Shown here one piece after another: positions 1-11,476 of a stretch of DNA of 64,000 bases. Position 1 is the first letter of the stretch. Every line of letters begins with the position of its first letter. The stretch spans positions 14,308,366-14,372,365 of the forward strand of contig OX453287.1 of assembly GCA_949710005.1 (NCBI GenBank), written 5' to 3'. Under the pieces are notes generated by a model, which worked only from the letters and a program-made list of their open reading frames with translations, was not told the DNA's origin and searched no databases. Made by a program: the position numbers and the translations under genes. Source of the DNA: Ricordea florida (lineage: Eukaryota > Cnidaria > Anthozoa > Corallimorpharia > Ricordeidae).

Positions 1-173
1 CACAGGTAACGACGAACCTTGAGGATACATTTGGACCTATTTGAGTTGTCTGAGGTCGACCTTGTAAGTAGGATGAAAACCACCTGTTTATCGCGCTACG
101 AAAGCCACAGTACTCAAGTTTGTGCCGTAAGATGTTATGATTAACAGTATCAAAGGCTTATTTTAAGTAAATA
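1..173 (-). pseudogene. LINE reverse transcriptase fragment (distal part)
   Basis: Read on the minus strand, this segment encodes the non-LTR reverse-transcriptase stretch around AFDTVNHNILRHKLEYCGFR, the conserved A(F/V)D.V.H block with the first catalytic aspartate, followed by a loop-and-helix stretch typical of CR1/Jockey-type LINEs. The codon just before the block is TAA where such proteins usually have lysine. The upstream part of the same domain resumes at 2187-2500, beyond the Helitron-like insertion, so the two pieces are one LINE copy split by that insertion. The window edge cuts the downstream side. Confidence 0.7.
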
Positions 174-2186
174 ATATATAGATTTAGCCAAGCCTAAAAG
201 CGGGGCTCCCGTTTAGTACTTTCATTTCACTTTAAACTGTAAAAGCATTCTAAAATATTGTGAAGGAATTCACAAACGTTTTTAACTATAGTTTAGTGTC
301 GAGGTCGGTTAACTCGCTATGATTTTTGTCAAAACTTTCGTCTCCATTAGTACGGTCTTTCTACCTACAAAGTCATGGAGTATATTCTACTAAAAACACA
401 AATTATCAATGTACTGTATTCTATTCCTGATGAAATTAACCATTCTTTTTACGTAAATGTATTTAAAAGATTTGTACACCCTACTGGGAAATGCAGGACA
501 CAACTCTTGTCATTTTCGTGTTAAAACGAACACCTCGGTAAAATAAATGTTTACTCCAAGGTATGGTAAAATGTATGCAAAAGGGCTTAGATAAAACTAT
601 CTATATAAAAACACATTTAGACAGTTCCGCTAGCATTTTTTACTTAATTTAGCTTGATATCTGAGTTCCAGTATATAGCCTGCGTGGAAGCAAAATAAAT
701 GTAAATGTTTTTCCTTTTTGTTATGTTATAATTAAATTGAGTTATGGATGCCACTCAAATTGAATTATTAAATGAAATCGTAAAATTATTAAGCACTCAA
801 GAAATTCAGGGTTTCCTTCAATCCTATAATTCATAATCATGAGCAAAAAACCTTCTCTGCTTTACCCTACGAGCCGAGGTTTCTCTCGTGCATGGCTTTT
901 AGCAGGGTATCTCGGCGTTCTTCGCTACAATTTTGTCTGTTTTCCACAGCACGGAGTCTTTCCGCTTCTCGGCGTTCTTCGCTAAAATTTTGTCTGTTTT
1001 CCAAAGCACAGAGTCTTTCCGCTTCTCGGCATTCTTCGCTAAAACTTTGTCTGTTTTCCACAGCACGGAGTCTTTCCGCTTCTCGGCATTCTTCGCTACA
1101 ATTTTGTCTGTTTTCCACAGCACGGAGTCTTTCCGCTTCTCGGCATTCTTCGCTAAAATTTTGTCTGTTTTCCACAGCACAGAGTCTTAGTTTCCGCTTC
1201 TCGGCATTCTTCGCTACAATTCTGTCTGTATTCCACAGCACGGAGTCTTTCCGCTTCTCGCCGTTCTTCGCTAAAATTTTGTCTGTTTTCCACACACAGA
1301 GTCTTTCCGCTTCTCGGCATTCTTCGCTAAAATTTTGTCTGTTTTCCACAGCACGGAGTCTTTCCGCTTCTCGGCGTTCTTCGCTAAAATTTTGTCTGTT
1401 TTCCACAGCACAGACTCTTTCCGCTTCTCGACATTCTTCGCTACAATTTTGTCTGTTTTCCACAGCACGGAGTCTTTCCCCTTCTCGGTGTTCTTCGTTA
1501 ACATTTTGTCAGTTTTCTCGAGCCCGGACTCTTTCTGCTTGTCGGCGTTCTTCGCTATAATTTCGTCTCCTTTCTCTTTCCCGAGCTCGCCTTCTTTGGA
1601 GATCTTCTTCGCTCATTCTTCCCCAGTTAATTCTTGCTCTCTTCCGCTCTCTTTCCCGTTGCTCTTCACCTGAACCCTGTGTTCTGCAAATTATATTTTC
1701 TCTGCTATTGTTTGTTGACAATAGCAATAGAAATTGTTTCGTTTATCCTTTAGTAAAAGTTTCACAGTGTAGAGTAATAATATTGTCTCAAAAAGACAAT
1801 GAACTGAAAATTTATTTTCAGTCGTCAACACAATTTCCCGCCAAAAATACGCGGGCTACCAGAACTCGATGAGTTAACACATGAGCCCACAATTTGGTCA
1901 TGTGATGCTGGTCAGTGGCTATTCCGTTTTGACAGCTGTCAATTGAACTCCAATTGACATATTGTGAATGTCCAATATAAAAGATGTGGATTTGCCAAAA
2001 CACGCCTGAGATACCCCTCCCTTCCATTTGATAGTCTCCTCTACCCTACCCGTACAATCTGTAGACGCGTACGTACGTACGTACGTACGTACGCTCGGTC
2101 AGTCACGTGACAACCAAAAGAAAAGAGGTTGACCGTATTCCATGAGTATGGGGCGCTGTCCCACGCGTGTGGGAGCCCCGCTAAAA
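174..2186 (-). mobile_element. Helitron2/Helentron-like element, copy 1
   Basis: A non-autonomous element about 2 kb long, matching a second copy at 30167-32192 in the opposite orientation over both its ends and its internal ORF. The left terminus (gatttagccaagcctaaaag, then cggggctccc) and the right terminus (gggagccccgctaaaa) share AGCGGGGCTCCC in inverted orientation but are otherwise different. This asymmetric terminal inverted repeat is a Helitron2/Helentron hallmark. A short imperfect hairpin (AGCC..GC / GC..GGCT) lies about 11 nt inside the left end, as expected at a Helentron 3' end. It carries an (ACGT)n run at 2069-2092 and a basic repetitive ORF on the minus strand. No Rep or helicase is present, so mobility would need a partner. 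It sits inside a LINE reverse transcriptase. Confidence 0.65.
867..1727 (-). pseudogene. Repetitive basic ORF of Helitron-like copy 1 (57-bp repeats)
   Basis: The minus-strand frame starts with a basic region (MSEEDLQRRRARERERRR) and continues into about ten tandem 19-residue units of the type ENRQNFSEECREAERLRAV, encoded by a 57-bp DNA repeat. At least one indel shifts the frame (the units containing CVWKTDKIL), so the ORF is broken. Composition (E, R, Q, A) predicts a charged helical array. The same N-terminus and repeat, with fewer units, occurs in copy 2 at 30752-31153. From memory, similar arrays precede Helitron replication proteins in corals; that link is inference. Because 57 is a multiple of three, other frames also stay open and are shadows. 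Confidence 0.6.
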
Positions 2187-2520
2187 ACACCACATGAGAA
2201 CTTGTCATATTTGTCTCACGGTAATGGTGTTCACGATATCAAGAATTGCATCTTGAGTAGAGTGTGCTTTTCGGAAACCATACTGTGATGTAGAAAGTAG
2301 ATTTATATCCTCAATAAAATTTTTTTAACCATTTTTTCAAAGATCCTATTGAAATGAGGTAACAAGGAGATAGGCCCCGATAATTGTTTGCATCAGTGTC
2401 ATCGTCCACTTTATAAACTGGAACGATCTCAGCCCTTCTTAGTTTGGAAGGATATACTCCATTCAAAATAGAGGAATTTATGATTTTGGCCAAAAAAACA
2501 CTTATAATATTCGATGAACA
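2187..2520 (-). pseudogene. LINE reverse transcriptase fragment (proximal part)
   Basis: The minus-strand translation gives NSSILNGVYPSKLRRAEIVP, then a KVDDDTDANNYRG stretch, the fingers region of non-LTR reverse transcriptases (usual form: P..WK.A.V.P..K.GD....NYRPIS). It continues, with frame damage, into a QYGFRKAHSTQDA motif near 2250-2290. The next block of the domain lies at 1-173, on the far side of the Helitron-like copy. CR1/L2/Jockey-type by motif order; exact family not resolved. Decayed. Confidence 0.65.
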
Positions 2521-3330
2521 TTTTCGTAGTTGTAGAGGATATGAATATAGACCCTGAGATTAATTATTAGCCTGGTGTGGGGCTCCTCATCCTGATCATG
2601 ACCTGTCGTGGCAATTCTAACGCACGTGGCCCGGCAATTTTGATTAATCAAAGTTGGACTACGGTGAACTCGTGGATACGTTGTTTACAAAATAGAGAAC
2701 TCATATGATAAAGAGCCAAATAATTTTGAAATTAACGAAGTGATTTTTCATAGTTGTGATTGACCGAAAGTTGAAGATAATTTTAATAATCTGTAATCAC
2801 AACATAAAAGTGACCACGGCGCTGAGTAGCTTTTCCAAATAAACATACAGTGAATGCATGACGCCAATCATTTGACTACGTTGGGCATTAGTTATAAGGC
2901 AGGTGGCAAACATACAGTTGTGGAAAAATGTGATAAGTTAACATAAGAGTACAGGATTAAGTGGAGGCAAAACTAAATGAAGTTCTGGTATCAGGCAGCT
3001 TATTGTCTGTGTGTTCAAAGTTTCTAGCACATGTAACAGGGTCCTTCTGAATGAGGTCCGACTTTTGTTGCCATGGCATTGTCAATTTATGCATAACCTG
3101 AACGTGGCTCTCGTCTCAAGGCCCAGGTCTCACTCCCTGGTCGAACCACTTGTCCTAACTGCTCACCCCAGCTGTCATGATTATCAAATTAATAAACTTT
3201 TTGATAGAAAGAGTCCAAAAACATTCTGTTTGAAATATATGAAAAATAAGTTACGAAATACACTTATTTTAACGAAATTGAATTACGGATTTCAATGACT
3301 GTTAAGTCAGAAGGAAAGTTACCCCGATGC
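2521..3330. other. Unannotated AT-rich DNA
   Basis: No coding pattern, RNA gene or clear repeat boundary is visible here. The only sizeable open frame (3011-3298) shows no recognisable domain and ends in AT-rich sequence. Confidence 0.5.
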
Positions 3331-3611
3331 ATGCAGTTAGGGGCTCGCCATCCGATTATTACACACCAATGCATGTAATCAGATCCTTAGCTTGTGCTCA
3401 GATGCATGCTCTCAGAAACTTACCATCAACTGCCTGAACTTAGCTACACGCACTTAGAGGTTTGCAATCAGATCTTCGCGATCAGATGCATGCATTTGAC
3501 TTAATTTGATTTGGTTTATTTCAATATGATTTGATTTCATTTCTGTGTACTTTTACAGTGTTCCCGATTAGTACATCAGTGCTAGATACACTTCATCCTC
3601 AAATAAAGTTA

Positions 3612-3646
<35 letters not shown>

Positions 3647-4250
3647 TGCACTAAGAGACTTACTATTCGATGATTACACAGATGTATGGATCAGTCTTAC
3701 AATCAGATGAAAGAACCCAGATGCACGCACTTAAAGCCTTATAATATGATCCTTGCCCTAAGATGCATGCACCTGAGGCTACCAATGAGATGCTTGCACC
3801 AGATGCATGCGATCAGAGGCTAAAAATCAGACCAACACAGTTTTGTAAGCAATTTAAGAAGCTGCAAAGATAAGACCTGAAAAAAGGTTGTTTACATAAC
3901 TGCGATGATTTTTCACTTATGACTCGCTTTCTTCTGCTGTTCACATATACCAAATTTTCATAGATTTACATTCAAATTTGATCTTTAACATCAAATGCGT
4001 GCACTTGGAGGCTTACGATTTGATGCTTGCACCATGTATGAATTAAGAGGCTTTCAATCAGGTCTTCGATATCAAGTACATGCAATCATAAGATTACAAT
4101 CAGGTGCATGCACTCAGAGGCCTACACTAGGACTTGCACATTGAACCCAGCACGTTGGCTTGCAAACAAAGATGTGCATTTAAAATGAAGATCATTGCAG
4201 AGGCTTACACTCAAGGCTGCACTCAGAGGCCTGGGGTCAATTCAATAAAA
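3331..4250 (+). repeat. Degenerate ATGCATGC/CAATCAGA minisatellite
   Basis: Loose tandem array of units about 20-35 bp long built from two motifs: (c)agatgcatgcact(c)aga and ggcttacaatcagat. The units are diverged and unequal in length, and the array is interrupted at about 3520-3650 by a LINE-like 3' tail ending in aataaagttaattatt and a TTA microsatellite. The same two-motif pattern recurs at 25285-25555, so it is a dispersed satellite family and not a one-off array. Confidence 0.6.
3609..3645. repeat. (TTA)n microsatellite at a LINE-like tail
   Basis: About twelve TTA/ATT units directly after AATAAAGTTAA. This is the usual appearance of the 3' terminus of CR1/L2-type LINEs or SINEs that use a trinucleotide tail. 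Confidence 0.7.
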
Positions 4251-4483
4251 TGTTTACCAGGGTAATTTATAAGCTTAGCTATTGTCAGAAGCCTATAATT
4301 TGGGAGGTTTTGTCTCCTTTTATGTTCTTGATCGGGCGTTTTGACAGACCTAGTTATTTTTAGAAATATTTTTCGCAAGAGATAATGGTGTTTTCACCAA
4401 GGTTAGCACGTGCTGGTGAAAGCAATATAGCTACCAGGAATTACTGATAATGGGCTCCTTAGCTGCCATGTAAGCTCAAGCCC

Positions 4484-4770
4484 TTAGCCCCGAGAGGAGC
4501 ATAGGCCATTGACAATTTCACTTCTCCATCGGCTTCTGTCCTGAGCTAGCCCTCCCAGTGTCGTCCAAGTATGGCCCCAACTCCTCATTTCAGCCTCTAC
4601 ACCTCTTCGCCAGGCGTTCTTCGGACGACCCTTCTTCCTCTTCCCCTGAGGATTCCATCGCAGTGCCTGCCGGGTGATGTTGTTTACCGGTTTCCTTAAG
4701 GTGTGGCCAATCCATTGCCACTTTCTCCGTAGGATCTGCATCTCAATAGGTTCTACTATTCTTTCGCATA
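4484..4770 (-). pseudogene. LINE C-terminal fragment
   Basis: The minus-strand frame of 85 residues contains RKWQWIGHTLRKP followed by a basic GKRKKGRPKNAWRR stretch and ends ..WRSEIVNGLCSSRG. This is a stereotyped C-terminus of a non-LTR retrotransposon polyprotein (RTE/Nimb-like group, from memory), downstream of the reverse transcriptase. Nothing upstream of it on the minus strand encodes the rest, so it is a 5'-truncated copy, as expected from incomplete target-primed reverse transcription. Confidence 0.65.
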
Positions 4771-7742
4771 ATGTGCCATGTAAACTGTGCGCAAAAGAGA
4801 ATTCTCCACTACATTACATTTTCTGGTAGTCGTGTTGTATTTCACAGGCCATTTCCCAGTACAATCAGTTTGCAATCACATAACAACTTTCAGCAATCGC
4901 GCACGTCATCGTATCCTGTAATTAAGGGGGTTAGCAGTCTTCGTGGAAGAGGGTTTTTCAAAACATCTGATTGTAACAAAGTCAGTCCAACTTGACCAAC
5001 CATTTGTAATCATTTGAAGCACTTTTGCAAGACTTTGTAAGCTGTTCAACACGTTTCTAGAAATAACCTGGTTTATCAAAACCCCCATTCCAAAAGGTAA
5101 AAGGGAAGAAGAACGCTCCTAATGATGGGCTCCTGCTTTCAAGTTTGAAAACAATGGCTACCCGTGTAAATCACAATTGATCCATGTATTGGAAACCATG
5201 CACTAAAAATTAGGATCTTCACAGTTGGTTAATACTGAATACCCATGTACTGAACCACCCACGTCGCTGAAGTGGCCAAAACAGGCCTGTAGATGATGTA
5301 CCCATCTATTCTTTGAGAATTACATTTCTTGAGTTTCCTAGAAAAATCAGTGCAAGTGTTGTTACGGGTCGGGAAATAGTCGATGGAAAGTTAAAGCCAT
5401 AGACAGGCTCGTTACAAACAAAAGGCATTTCATGTTTTCAGGGAGACTTTGCGTGGGTTCAACATTCCATAGAGTTGCTGTGGCAATTCCTAACCATTCT
5501 CATGTGCCATCTTACTCCATGTGCTCTTTGGGCCGACGCTTAAAATGAACCGAGTGTCTCATCATTTAAGATTCAGTTTATTAGCTCTCGTTACCCTACC
5601 CACAAAATGTTTTCTTACGGTCACAAATCCGAAGATGTTATGGAGATTTTGCGTTCTGGCTGGTATTACTGAACGCCTTTCGTCAAATGTAACAATTACC
5701 AATTCTCCTGCAAAATCGCACGCAATATCGCCTGGCTAAGATCAGGATAATTGATTTACTTTACAACAAAATCTCAGCTTTGTTTCTAGAATCTTAAGCC
5801 AGTTTTTTTATTTATTTTCTATTGAAAGTAAGTAAAAGGCGTTAAACATTGAATTCTTGGTGTCCACGCATGAATAAACGTTGCCCCGTTGTCGGCAAAC
5901 TCCAGTTTGGTTATTTTCTTGAAGTTTCCAAGAAAAGAATTAACAATAATTTCGTTTCTTGCGAGTTGGCTTATTAATCTTGGCGCCCTTTGATATTCTC
6001 TCGGACATTTGTATATCGCAGGTAATCTGTCACTTACCGATAGCAGTTATTTGGTTTTTAGTGACCATATTTGGATGACGTTACGATAGTTATGTTAAAT
6101 AATATCTGTGGATAATCTCCTTAAACTTTATACCTGTCTTTTGTCCTTGACTGCTGAAGATGCATCTTGATGAAATTTTGCCATCTGTTAATTTACAGTT
6201 TTGACTTGTATTCGGAGACAAAGCAAGTCATTGCGTTAATGTAAAAATCAAAATAATCCCTCTTTGTACCGTGTTAGCAGGTATCTCCTCCTGGAAAACG
6301 AAGCAATACCTGCTTCACAATGCAAATAGGAAGACCATCACCTCATGGTTAAGCAGGTATGACGTAAGAATATTAATCTATAAATCATACGCGACTGAAA
6401 ACCTTAAAGTAAAAAGTCCCTGTATTTGTATTAACACTATTGTGATAAAGGTCGTATCAAGAGGTGCTAGACGAGAGAACTTTAAGGTAAGTTTGTGATT
6501 TATATAATGTACTTGATACAATGTGGTAAGTCGTTATTCTTAGGATTGCACCTATCTGATTTTTATTTACCTTTAAATCAAACAAAGCATTATCTTTGCT
6601 TTATTTGCATAATTATCTTTCTAGCGCCACGTCGACACAAAGGGTGCCCTTAAAGAAAAATAACTCAAGAATTTAAACGATTTCTTCAAACAGATACTTG
6701 TGCTTGCTTGTGCACCGTTTTCAGCGTCACTTCGGTAATCTAGGACACTGCAAATACTGAAACAAACTTAATCTTGCTAAGAATTTTAACCATGATAGTT
6801 ATATTTATATTCCGTTCTCAGTCGACACTTTTTGTTAGCAGAAACGAAAACGACAAACCTTATGAAATCTTCCTCATTAGCAATCAAGCGATCGTCAGTC
6901 GGCCTCGCCGCCCCTCATGTGTTACAGACATTGAGGTGTGGGTCGGTAAATGTCATGATAGCCCTTCAGCAAACTTGTAAAACAAAGTTCTGGTCATCTG
7001 TGCTAGCAATAAAAAATTGCTTGTTGCATTTCCCCAAACAAATCTGCGTCTGAATCTGGAACGAAATTAAATAGGTAAGATATAATACGAGAGCGTGGCC
7101 ATCGAGGCAGCCTTTACAGCCTAAGTGACGTTCCGCGTGGGAGGTAGGCATATAAGGCGTGTCTGGCGCAAAACAGCCACTTATAAATGAATCCGATGTG
7201 AGCCCTTAATCAGCGAACGTGATTGGCTATTGCGACCAAAAGCGGGAATTTTAAATATTGAAGTCAACTTTCCAAAACAATCTATAATTTTTGGTACAAA
7301 TGTGAAATGAGGTACAGAGATAAAAACTGCATCGAAGTTCACAATAGCTTGGGTATTCGCCATCAGCGGATTCAACCAAAATGAAATGGAATGTCTTCAA
7401 GAGGAAAAAACATTCCTTCGATGGAAGGTTCATTCTAATGGCTTCAAATGAGACGGATTTCTTCGTAAGAACAAAAACACCATAAAAAAATTCTCATTGT
7501 ACGAAATGTCCAAATGCGACAGTTCATCAATGTACTTCTTGCTTTGAAATAACGAGACGCATATCTGTGTTAACCTGGGCTTCTTTCCTGGCATATCCAG
7601 CTGGTAAACGCCTGAAAATCGGCATGATGAAATCTCAGTTGTCTTTTGTCGATTAATTGTTTTACAGCTCTAGCTATGCCAAGCAAGTGTATTGTAAGCA
7701 TTGTATGCTGCTGCTCTAATCCCTTACTTGTCGTTTCTCTAT
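4771..7742. other. Unannotated region
   Basis: About 3 kb in which I see no gene with recognisable domains, no RNA gene and no clean repeat ends. Open frames of 60-75 codons occur on both strands at the density expected by chance in AT-rich DNA. Confidence 0.4.
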
Positions 7743-8150
7743 TTAACACTCTCTTCCGTGAGGCTCCATTGTCTTATAGTTTTGTTTCTGTCTCTGATTT
7801 CTTATGATTTTTTCTCTTCTATTTTGGTTACCATTTTCACTTGAGCATGTCAAAACTTGTATTTTGCTATGTCTAGGTGACTTACATCTCTTTTGAATTT
7901 TGCCGATGGCCTGAAAAACTGAAGCTGTTCCATTAATGTTCTTTGTATGCTGATTTGGTGTTAACATGATTTTTATCGTTAGCCAAGAGACAATTAAAAT
8001 ACGTTCGATTGATTTCTTTGTAGGTTTAAAGATACAACTAATACAATAACAGGAAAACGGCATCAAAAACACAGTGCATTCACTATTATTTACTATAATA
8101 TTTAAGAGGATTAATTTGCTTTGAAGTGAATCAGACAACACTGCTGTCAC
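7743..8150 (-). other. Unassigned 135-codon open frame
   Basis: The longest open frame in this stretch. It has a hydrophobic N-terminal half and a lysine/glutamine-rich C-terminal half. I do not recognise a domain, and I see no splice-site arrangement, start context or paralogue in the window to support it. It could be a decayed repeat ORF or chance. Confidence 0.15.
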
Positions 8151-9724
8151 TTAAAGCCTGTAGAATTACTACACCTCCAAAACCCTTTTAAAGACAGTCT
8201 TTGGCAAATCAATTGGTGAAAATTTCATAATATTTTTTTCATTGTCCACAATTACTGCTATAGTGTTTGAATCCCAATAACTACATGACTTCATTATAAA
8301 TTAGCAGAGAGAGTAGATAGCTTCTGCACAACTAAAATTAAAGTTTTGCGTTCCAAAAGTATTGGCTTGAGAAAGTTTGCTATTTTGAACTTGATTAATG
8401 CGTACCCCTTATATTCCAAATATTTCATTGTTACCTATACTCTGAATATAATGAACCAAGCTAATCAGTGATGGCATTTCAAGCCGTTCACATGCACCTT
8501 GAGGATACCCTTTGACATATAGACCCCTTGCATGAGAATAAAAAATTTTAACCCATGTTGCCATTACAGTAGATAGCAACACCAACAGCCTCTACTGTTA
8601 ATATAAAATTGGTGTAACCGTCAGATATGAGGTAAAAAGGTACAGTACTGTTATTCTTCTATTATTGTCTCTCGATGCACAGTACCAGAAAAGCTATCAC
8701 TGTATTCTAGTTGATAGTCAGCCTGAAACACATTTACCATTGTTGGCAATTCTGTCTGCATTAAATACGACTGACTGTCTTGCTAATTGAGACAAACTTG
8801 AATATAATTGATTTCCCATATTCGTTAGGTTGATGAGATCATGAGCCGAACTAATGCCTTGTCTTCTTGATTTATTTCTAATGCATTGCTACACATTGTT
8901 TCCCCGCATTTTGTCCAAATACTAACTCATTACCTTAGCTATATGATGCTGCTATTGTTTTGCTAGAGTCGACGGGCAGTAGGGTAGGACCAGGGTTCTT
9001 TTCTATGCCTGAAGTCAATTTAAATTTTTAAAAAATATGGGCCCGATTCCGATTAACTCTCCTTTTTAACTTTATTATACTTTTATGGATTGTCCCAGAG
9101 CCTTTAAACAAAATTGTGCATCAACAAAAATTTTAACAACACATGATTCGCTGTGTTTTAATGATTGATGCTAAATGTGGTGCTCTTTGTCCGCATTTGG
9201 AATCAATCATGTGTAGTCGCGTTGGCTCTGGTACAATGGAAGATCCTAGATGATCACCACAATCCCAAATACAAAAAACAAAAAGACGCTCGAGGAGCGT
9301 TTATTCGGGCTTCATATGGAGCGTATTGCTTGAGCATTCACCTTGGGTAAAATGTCTTGTTACGATATGACAGACTGATATATAAATATATAAATTTATG
9401 CTAAATATTATTAACGATTACCTGTATACAACTGTACATGTATATAATTGCAATGTCAGCAGATAAACCAGACATAAACATGTGGATCATAAGATGTGCA
9501 TTTCCCTAATGATAATACTACTGTACAATAAGCTAGCCCTGAGAATTTATTATTTACACAGGGCACATGATCAGTAAAACTGTTTTCCCTTAGAAGTATC
9601 CTGGTACTGCCTGGTTCAAATTTATACATGTACATACAGTTCCTTGCCAGTACGAAAGGCATGTAGTAACGAGCAGAAAATATTGTTACAGTGAAACGAA
9701 ATATATTAAGCTAAATTAAGGATT
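8151..9724. other. Unannotated region
   Basis: No gene seen. A short segment at about 9358-9395 (gttacgatatgacagactg) recurs at about 13914-13945, so a dispersed repeat is present, but its limits cannot be set. The segment near 9282-9335 (gacgctcgaggagcg, then attcgggctt) resembles the terminal motif of the repeat at 56262-56909. Confidence 0.4.
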
Positions 9725-9815
9725 TAATTCCTCGCGAAGCGAGGTTACTAATCGTGTCGCCTTCGGTCAGACCACGTGGCTCGCAAGCCCGAGTAAATCG
9801 AGCCGAGAGTTTTTA

Positions 9816-9865
<50 letters not shown>

Positions 9866-9945
9866 AAAGGTGTCCGTTCGCAGGCCAGGTTACCTGGCAA
9901 CATTACTTCATGTGAATTTCCGCCATTAGGAATTCCGTGAATCAT
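9725..9945. repeat. Dispersed repeat with (TA)n core
   Basis: The segment ggttactaatcgtgtcgcct, followed by tcggtcagaccacgtgg and an approximately 50-bp TA run at 9811-9863, recurs at 26753-26960 with a similar TA-containing continuation. It is an interspersed element of unknown class. Palindromic cctcgcgaagcgagg marks its left side. Confidence 0.55.
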
Positions 9946-10974
9946 GTTTTGAAAATAATGTGAATTTTGTGGAAACCGATTTTTCTAATACTGGAAGTAC
10001 ATCCTAGCAAGAAGATCTCCGAGATGCACAAGTAAGAGTGGCGAGAGATCGTCGACGAGTAAGTTTGAATGCCGCAAAAATCAGCACACGGGAAGCGGCG
10101 CCTCAAAGCAGAGATTGAGAAACTGCAGTTAAGGGACGATAATATAATAAGAGGCATCGCAGCAAAGACAACAACTTTTCGCTCAAAAATGGCAAAGGAA
10201 ACAGCAAGGAAAACGACCAGGAATACAATCAAGTTAGATTGGAAATTGATTTTGTTATCGATAGAAACAAAGACTCGTTTTAGCTATACAGCATTCAGAA
10301 TTTAAGGAAAATTATGGCAACAGCATACAGACAGAATCAGAAGACGACCGACAGAACAGATTGCCATATCGTCGTGAAAAAAAGTGCCAGGAAATGGGAA
10401 ACAGAAACCAACCGCAAAGAAATGAAAGATTACAGTCACGTAGTCTCAATACGGCAATGACAATGCAAGTAGGTATTTTTCGTACTAAAACGATAGCTAT
10501 CCATTTTGAAGAAATTCCCAATACAGAGACTGCAGTTGTGATAGCAATTATTTATAACTATGTGACCTGATATCATTGCAACAGTGAAAATATATTGTAG
10601 ATTTGTCTGTTGTAGCAGTTATGTTCAGCATTTTCAACAGAAAAGATACTTAACAATCAGTGACTGGTTCTGCAATATTATCAGTGATCAATGCAATTCT
10701 TTGAAAATAAAGCAGATGGTATTTATTACTGACTTCTGAGTAGTATTGCTCTTTTCTATATATCTTTGCTAAATATATGTATTAAGTAATTAATTAAAAG
10801 GTTTCGTTGGGACTGACAAGTTCCATAGCCTTTTGTAAACGGATTTTACCTTTGAGTTCCAGGTATCCCTGGGAATTACTCTCTTAGCTCCCACCCTTTG
10901 CCCACAAATGAAAATTTAAGCCCTACTTTGCAAAATTAGGCATAACATCTTAACCTTTTTCCTTAATGCTGTTT
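9946..10974. other. Unannotated region
   Basis: No recognisable gene. Two lysine/arginine-rich open frames (10069-10305 and 10361-10570) have no domain I recognise and are probably decayed repeat or chance. Confidence 0.35.
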
Positions 10975-11476
10975 AATTCACTTTTATGATGTCAAATACA
11001 AATATTTAATAACATCCACAATATACAGTTGACATTTTACATTAAAAAAACTCACTCTACAAAGGAGAAACTAAAGTTTGTAATGCCAAAATTTTTATGA
11101 TCTTTCTTATGTATTCATTCCAAGGTTGCTATATGTAATAACAAGTCTTTGAAGTTTCCTAAATGCCCTATGCTTTCAGTCATGATTTTCCACACTAACT
11201 GTATGGACAAATGACTGTATGGACTAATTCATTTTTATGATGTCAAATACAAATATTTAATAACATCCACAATATACAGTTGACATTTTACATTAAAAAA
11301 ACTCACTCCACAAAGGAGAAACTAAAGTTTGTAATGCCAAAATTTTTATGATCTTTCTTATGTATTCATTCCAAGGTTGCTATATGTAATAACAAGTCTT
11401 TGAAGTTTCCTAAATGCCCTATGCTTTCAATCATGATTTTCCACACTAACTGTATGGACAAATGACTGCACTAGCA
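10975..11476 (+). repeat. 251-bp direct tandem duplication
   Basis: Two head-to-tail copies, about 10975-11225 and 11226-11476, differ at only a few positions (for example ctctac/ctccac and tcagtcatg/tcaatcatg). The offset between matching positions is 251 bp. Neither copy codes for anything recognisable. The high identity argues for a recent duplication. Confidence 0.85.

Noticed and set aside
892..1560. 222-codon plus-strand open frame rich in S, F and R
   Set aside because: Antisense shadow of the 57-bp repeat array. Because the unit length is a multiple of three, several frames stay open. The minus-strand frame has the basic N-terminus shared with copy 2.
3331..4250. CRISPR-like array
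   Set aside because: Eukaryotic context. Units are diverged, of unequal length and without constant repeat and spacer sizes.
9811..9863. Origin or regulatory role for the TA tract
   Set aside because: A simple (TA)n microsatellite inside a dispersed repeat is sufficient explanation.
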